From Haloarculaceae archaeon (GTDB lineage: Archaea > Halobacteriota > Halobacteria > Halobacteriales > Haloarculaceae): a stretch of 6,896 bases of DNA. Position 1 is the stretch's first letter. Every line of letters starts with the position of its first letter. Below, piece after piece: positions 4,997 to 6,896 of the stretch. The notes under the pieces are model-generated. The model did not search any database, had not been told where the DNA came from, and saw only the letters and a program-made list of their open reading frames with translations. The translations under genes were made by a program, and so were the position numbers. The stretch lies in the NCBI GenBank assembly GCA_018609665.1, contig JAHENN010000243.1, forward strand, positions 1-6,896, in the 5' to 3' direction.

Positions 4997-6079
4997 CTAC
5001 GGCTCGGCGACGACGACGGAGACGTCGAGCCGGCCGTAGGGGACGTCGTACCGTTCCTCGACCGCCAGCGGCAGCAGGTCCGGCCGCGTCGTGAGCGCGA
5101 CCAGCCGGTCGACCGACCCCTCCCGGACGCGGTCGGCGAAGGCGCCGTACAGCTCGCGCAGGTCCTCGGCGGTCCGCACCCCGAACGGGAGGTTGGTCAC
5201 GACGCAGTCGGCCGCGAGCGTCGCCTCCCGGGCGTCGGCCTCGACGACGTCGACGACGCCCTCGAGGCCGGCGGCCTCGACGTTGACCCGGGCACAGCGG
5301 AGCCACTTCGCCCGGCGCTCGCGGGCCTCGACGTCGAGCGACGGTGACCGTGGCTCGTGGGTGGCCCGGCGGCGGCGGAACCGCACGGGGTCGTACCGCG
5401 GCAGGGCCGCGAGGGCGGGGTCGAGGTCGGGCCGCGGAGGCCGGTCGGTCGCCGCCAGCGCGGCCTCGATGGGAATCGTCGCCGACCCCGCCATCGGGTC
5501 GACCAGCCGGTCGTCGGCCCCGTAGCCCGCGACCCGGAGCAGCGAGTACGCCAGCGTCGCCCGCAGCGGCGCGTCGTGTTCGCACTCCCGGTAGGGCCGT
5601 CTGTGCAGGGAGTCGCCGGTCAAATCGACCGCCAGCGTGAACCGGTCGTCGTACAGATACGCCTCCAGCCGGACGGTCGGGTCGTCGAGGTCGACCGGCA
5701 GCCGCTCGCCCGTCGCCTCGCGGTAGCCGTCGATGACCGCCTGACCGACCCGCTCGGCGACGTCCATGCTGGTGAACCCGTGGTCGCCGTGCCGCGTCCC
5801 GACGACGCCGAACGGCTCCTCGGGCAGGTGTCCCGCGAGGTCGACCCGCCGGGTCAGCCGGTAGACGTCCTCGAGCTTGGCGACGCGGCCGTCGACCAGC
5901 ACCTCCAGCAGCCGGTGGCAGGTCCGCGAGCGGACGTGGAGGTCGTGGACGTCGTCCCGCGTTCCCTCGAGGGCGACGACGCCGCGGTGGTGCCGCTCCG
6001 GGTCGGCGCCGACCAGCTCGGCGAGTTCGGCGCTCGTCACCGATTCGAGGCCGCCGTTCGTCGTCGCGAGCAGTCGCAC
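4997..6079 (-). CDS. THUMP-domain class I SAM-dependent RNA methyltransferase (Trm14/RlmL-like)
   Basis: A 360-residue protein with an N-terminal ferredoxin-like/THUMP RNA-binding region (about 1-155), a linker with SLHRRPYRECEHDAPLR at 157-173, and a Rossmann methyltransferase domain from about 174. Motif I is DPMAGSATIPIEAAL (194-208), which binds S-adenosylmethionine. The catalytic motif IV is TNLPFG (295-300), the N-PPF/NLPF type used for exocyclic amino groups of guanine. The order of domains, the length and these motifs fit the Trm14 (tRNA m2G6) and RlmL group better than Trm-G10, which has a DPPYG motif; the exact target base is inferred, not shown. The start is GTG at 6079: the next internal ATG is residue 105, inside conserved sequence. 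A TATA-like CTTATTC about 26 bases upstream suggests a leaderless mRNA. It lies 70 bases downstream of the protease gene on the same strand, with its own promoter. Confidence 0.88.
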   Translation of the reverse strand: MRLLATTNGGLESVTSAELAELVGADPERHHRGVVALEGTRDDVHDLHVRSRTCHRLLEVLVDGRVAKLEDVYRLTRRVDLAGHLPEEPFGVVGTRHGDHGFTSMDVAERVGQAVIDGYREATGERLPVDLDDPTVRLEAYLYDDRFTLAVDLTGDSLHRRPYRECEHDAPLRATLAYSLLRVAGYGADDRLVDPMAGSATIPIEAALAATDRPPRPDLDPALAALPRYDPVRFRRRRATHEPRSPSLDVEARERRAKWLRCARVNVEAAGLEGVVDVVEADAREATLAADCVVTNLPFGVRTAEDLRELYGAFADRVREGSVDRLVALTTRPDLLPLAVEERYDVPYGRLDVSVVVAEP

Positions 6080-6101
6080 GGCCGCGGTAGGGGCGACCCC
6101 G

Positions 6102-6108
6102 GAATAAG
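6102..6108 (-). promoter_or_regulatory. Probable TATA box for the RNA methyltransferase gene
   Basis: Minus-strand CTTATTC is centred about 26 bases before the GTG at 6079, in the 70-bp gap after the protease stop. This spacing would start the RNA at the start codon and supports the GTG start. Nothing else is recognised in the gap. Confidence 0.5.
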
Positions 6109-6149
6109 GCCGGCGCTCCGGACGGGCCGCCGTCTCGCAGGCGCCGCGC

Positions 6150-6896
6150 TCACGTCTCCTGTGCCCGCTCGAGTTCGCGGAGCCGGGCGATGCGGGCCGC
6201 CGTCTCCGGGTGGGTGTCGAACGGACGCTCCCGATTGTGCGGGACGACGTTCAGCGCCGTCACCGCGGGGTCACGGAGGTCTTCGTCGGCCCGGATACGG
6301 TCGGCCGCCAGCGTCTCCAGCGCGCTCGCCAGCGCCGCCGGCTGCCCCGTAACGTGCGCCGCCCCCCGGTCGGCCGCGAACTCCCGGCCCCGCGAGAACG
6401 TCCCGGCGCCGAATGCCCCGAGCGCGAGCAGGAGCCGCCCCGCCCGTCGCGCGAGCCCCCCCGCGACGCTCCCGGCCTCGGCCTCGAAGACCTCCCGCCC
6501 GACGACCACCGGCGCGAGCGCGGCCGACATGATCGTGACGTCCCGGTTGGCGACGTGGCTCACCTCGTGTGCCAGGACCGCCTCCAGTTCGTCGTCGTCG
6601 AGCGCGTCGACGACTCCCTCCGACACGACGATGCTCCTGTCGGCTGCGGCCCCGACGGTGAACGCGACGGGCGCCGACGACGGGAGGAGGAACACGGCCG
6701 GCGGCTGGACGTCGGCGACCGCACAGAGCCGCACCACGCGCTGCCGGAGCCACTCCGGGGCGGGGTCGCCCCGCTCGGTCGAGCCCGACCGGAGCGACCG
6801 GATTTCCGCACGAATCGCCCAGACGTACGCCGCAATCCCGACCGCCGCCGCGACGGCCCCGCCGGCCAGCGCCGCGGTCGCCGGCGCCGCGACGGC
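6150..6896 (-). CDS. M48 family (HtpX-like) membrane zinc metalloprotease, 5' end missing
   Basis: The reading frame is open to the window edge, so 248 residues are visible and the true start is outside; the GTG at 6737 is internal. Visible residues 1-26 are an Ala/Val/Gly-rich membrane helix ending in YVWAIR. The zinc site is HEVSH at 110-114 (positions 6555-6569) within VLAHEVSHVANRDV. The third zinc ligand is Glu172 in GREFAADRGAAHVTG, the M48 second signature, and the C-terminus carries DTHPETAARIARL as in HtpX. Hydrophobic stretches near 122-134 and 150-166 may be further membrane segments. HtpX-type proteases degrade damaged membrane proteins with the active site in the cytoplasm; this role is inferred from the family. 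Haloarchaea usually carry several paralogues, so no symbol is given. The protein ends 70 bases before the methyltransferase start. Confidence 0.9.
   Translation of the reverse strand, partial: AVAAPATAALAGGAVAAAVGIAAYVWAIRAEIRSLRSGSTERGDPAPEWLRQRVVRLCAVADVQPPAVFLLPSSAPVAFTVGAAADRSIVVSEGVVDALDDDELEAVLAHEVSHVANRDVTIMSAALAPVVVGREVFEAEAGSVAGGLARRAGRLLLALGAFGAGTFSRGREFAADRGAAHVTGQPAALASALETLAADRIRADEDLRDPAVTALNVVPHNRERPFDTHPETAARIARLRELERAQET

Noticed and set aside
4970..5347. Plus-strand ORF of 125 codons just after the TTTATAAA box
   Set aside because: Its ATG is only about 12 bases from the box centre, too close for transcription to include it, and it is antisense to the methyltransferase. Plus-strand antisense RNA remains possible.
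5357..6352. 331-codon plus-strand frame opposite the methyltransferase and protease genes
   Set aside because: It crosses the intergenic promoter region and lies antisense to two well-supported genes; composition is shadow-like.
6150..6737. Treating the GTG at 6737 as the start of the M48 protease
   Set aside because: The same frame continues to the window edge and encodes the membrane helix expected upstream of the HEVSH motif, so the gene starts outside the window.
1..6896. Mobile elements, CRISPR arrays, tRNA or rRNA genes
   Set aside because: No spaced direct repeats, terminal inverted repeats, transposase motifs, or tRNA-like cloverleaf sequence were seen on either strand.

Overview
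The window is a stretch of chromosome from a haloarchaeon (class Halobacteria). The evidence is very high GC with codon third positions almost always G or C, acidic proteins rich in Asp and Glu, archaea-only families (UPF0200, UPF0201), a twin-arginine (Tat) export signal on the secreted enzyme, and AT-rich boxes about 26-28 bases upstream of start codons, as expected for haloarchaeal leaderless transcripts. The genus cannot be told from what is visible. There is no tRNA, rRNA, CRISPR array, transposase or sign of recent transfer, and base usage looks uniform.

Layout. Positions 1-821 (+): the 3' part of a UPF0200 nucleotide-kinase-like gene, overlapping by four bases a UPF0201 gene, as one translationally coupled pair. 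Positions 882-3530 (+): a complete Tat-exported penicillin-acylase-family N-terminal-nucleophile hydrolase, with its own AT-rich box over the UPF0201 stop codon. Positions 3514-4578 (-): a membrane-anchored molybdopterin oxidoreductase that converges on the acylase and overlaps it tail to tail by 17 bases. Positions 4620-4817 (-): an unrecognised 65-residue protein. Positions 4818-4996: the only sizeable noncoding gap, holding a strong TATA-like box, a perfect 10-bp inverted repeat and a possible 17-codon leaderless ORF. Positions 4997-6079 (-): a THUMP-domain RNA methyltransferase starting at GTG. Positions 6150-6896 (-): an M48 (HtpX-like) membrane metalloprotease cut by the window edge.

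The genes do not form one pathway. Two products, the acylase and the molybdoenzyme catalytic domain, appear to work outside the membrane and both carry twin-arginine motifs. The others are housekeeping types: RNA modification, membrane protein quality control and the conserved archaeal UPF0200/0201 pair. The points most worth a second look are the molybdoenzyme, whose fifth membrane helix looks like an embedded Tat signal after a four-helix bundle with two plausible haem-ligand pairs, and the leader region upstream of the 65-residue ORF, where a mini-ORF stop codon lies in the loop of a stem-loop.
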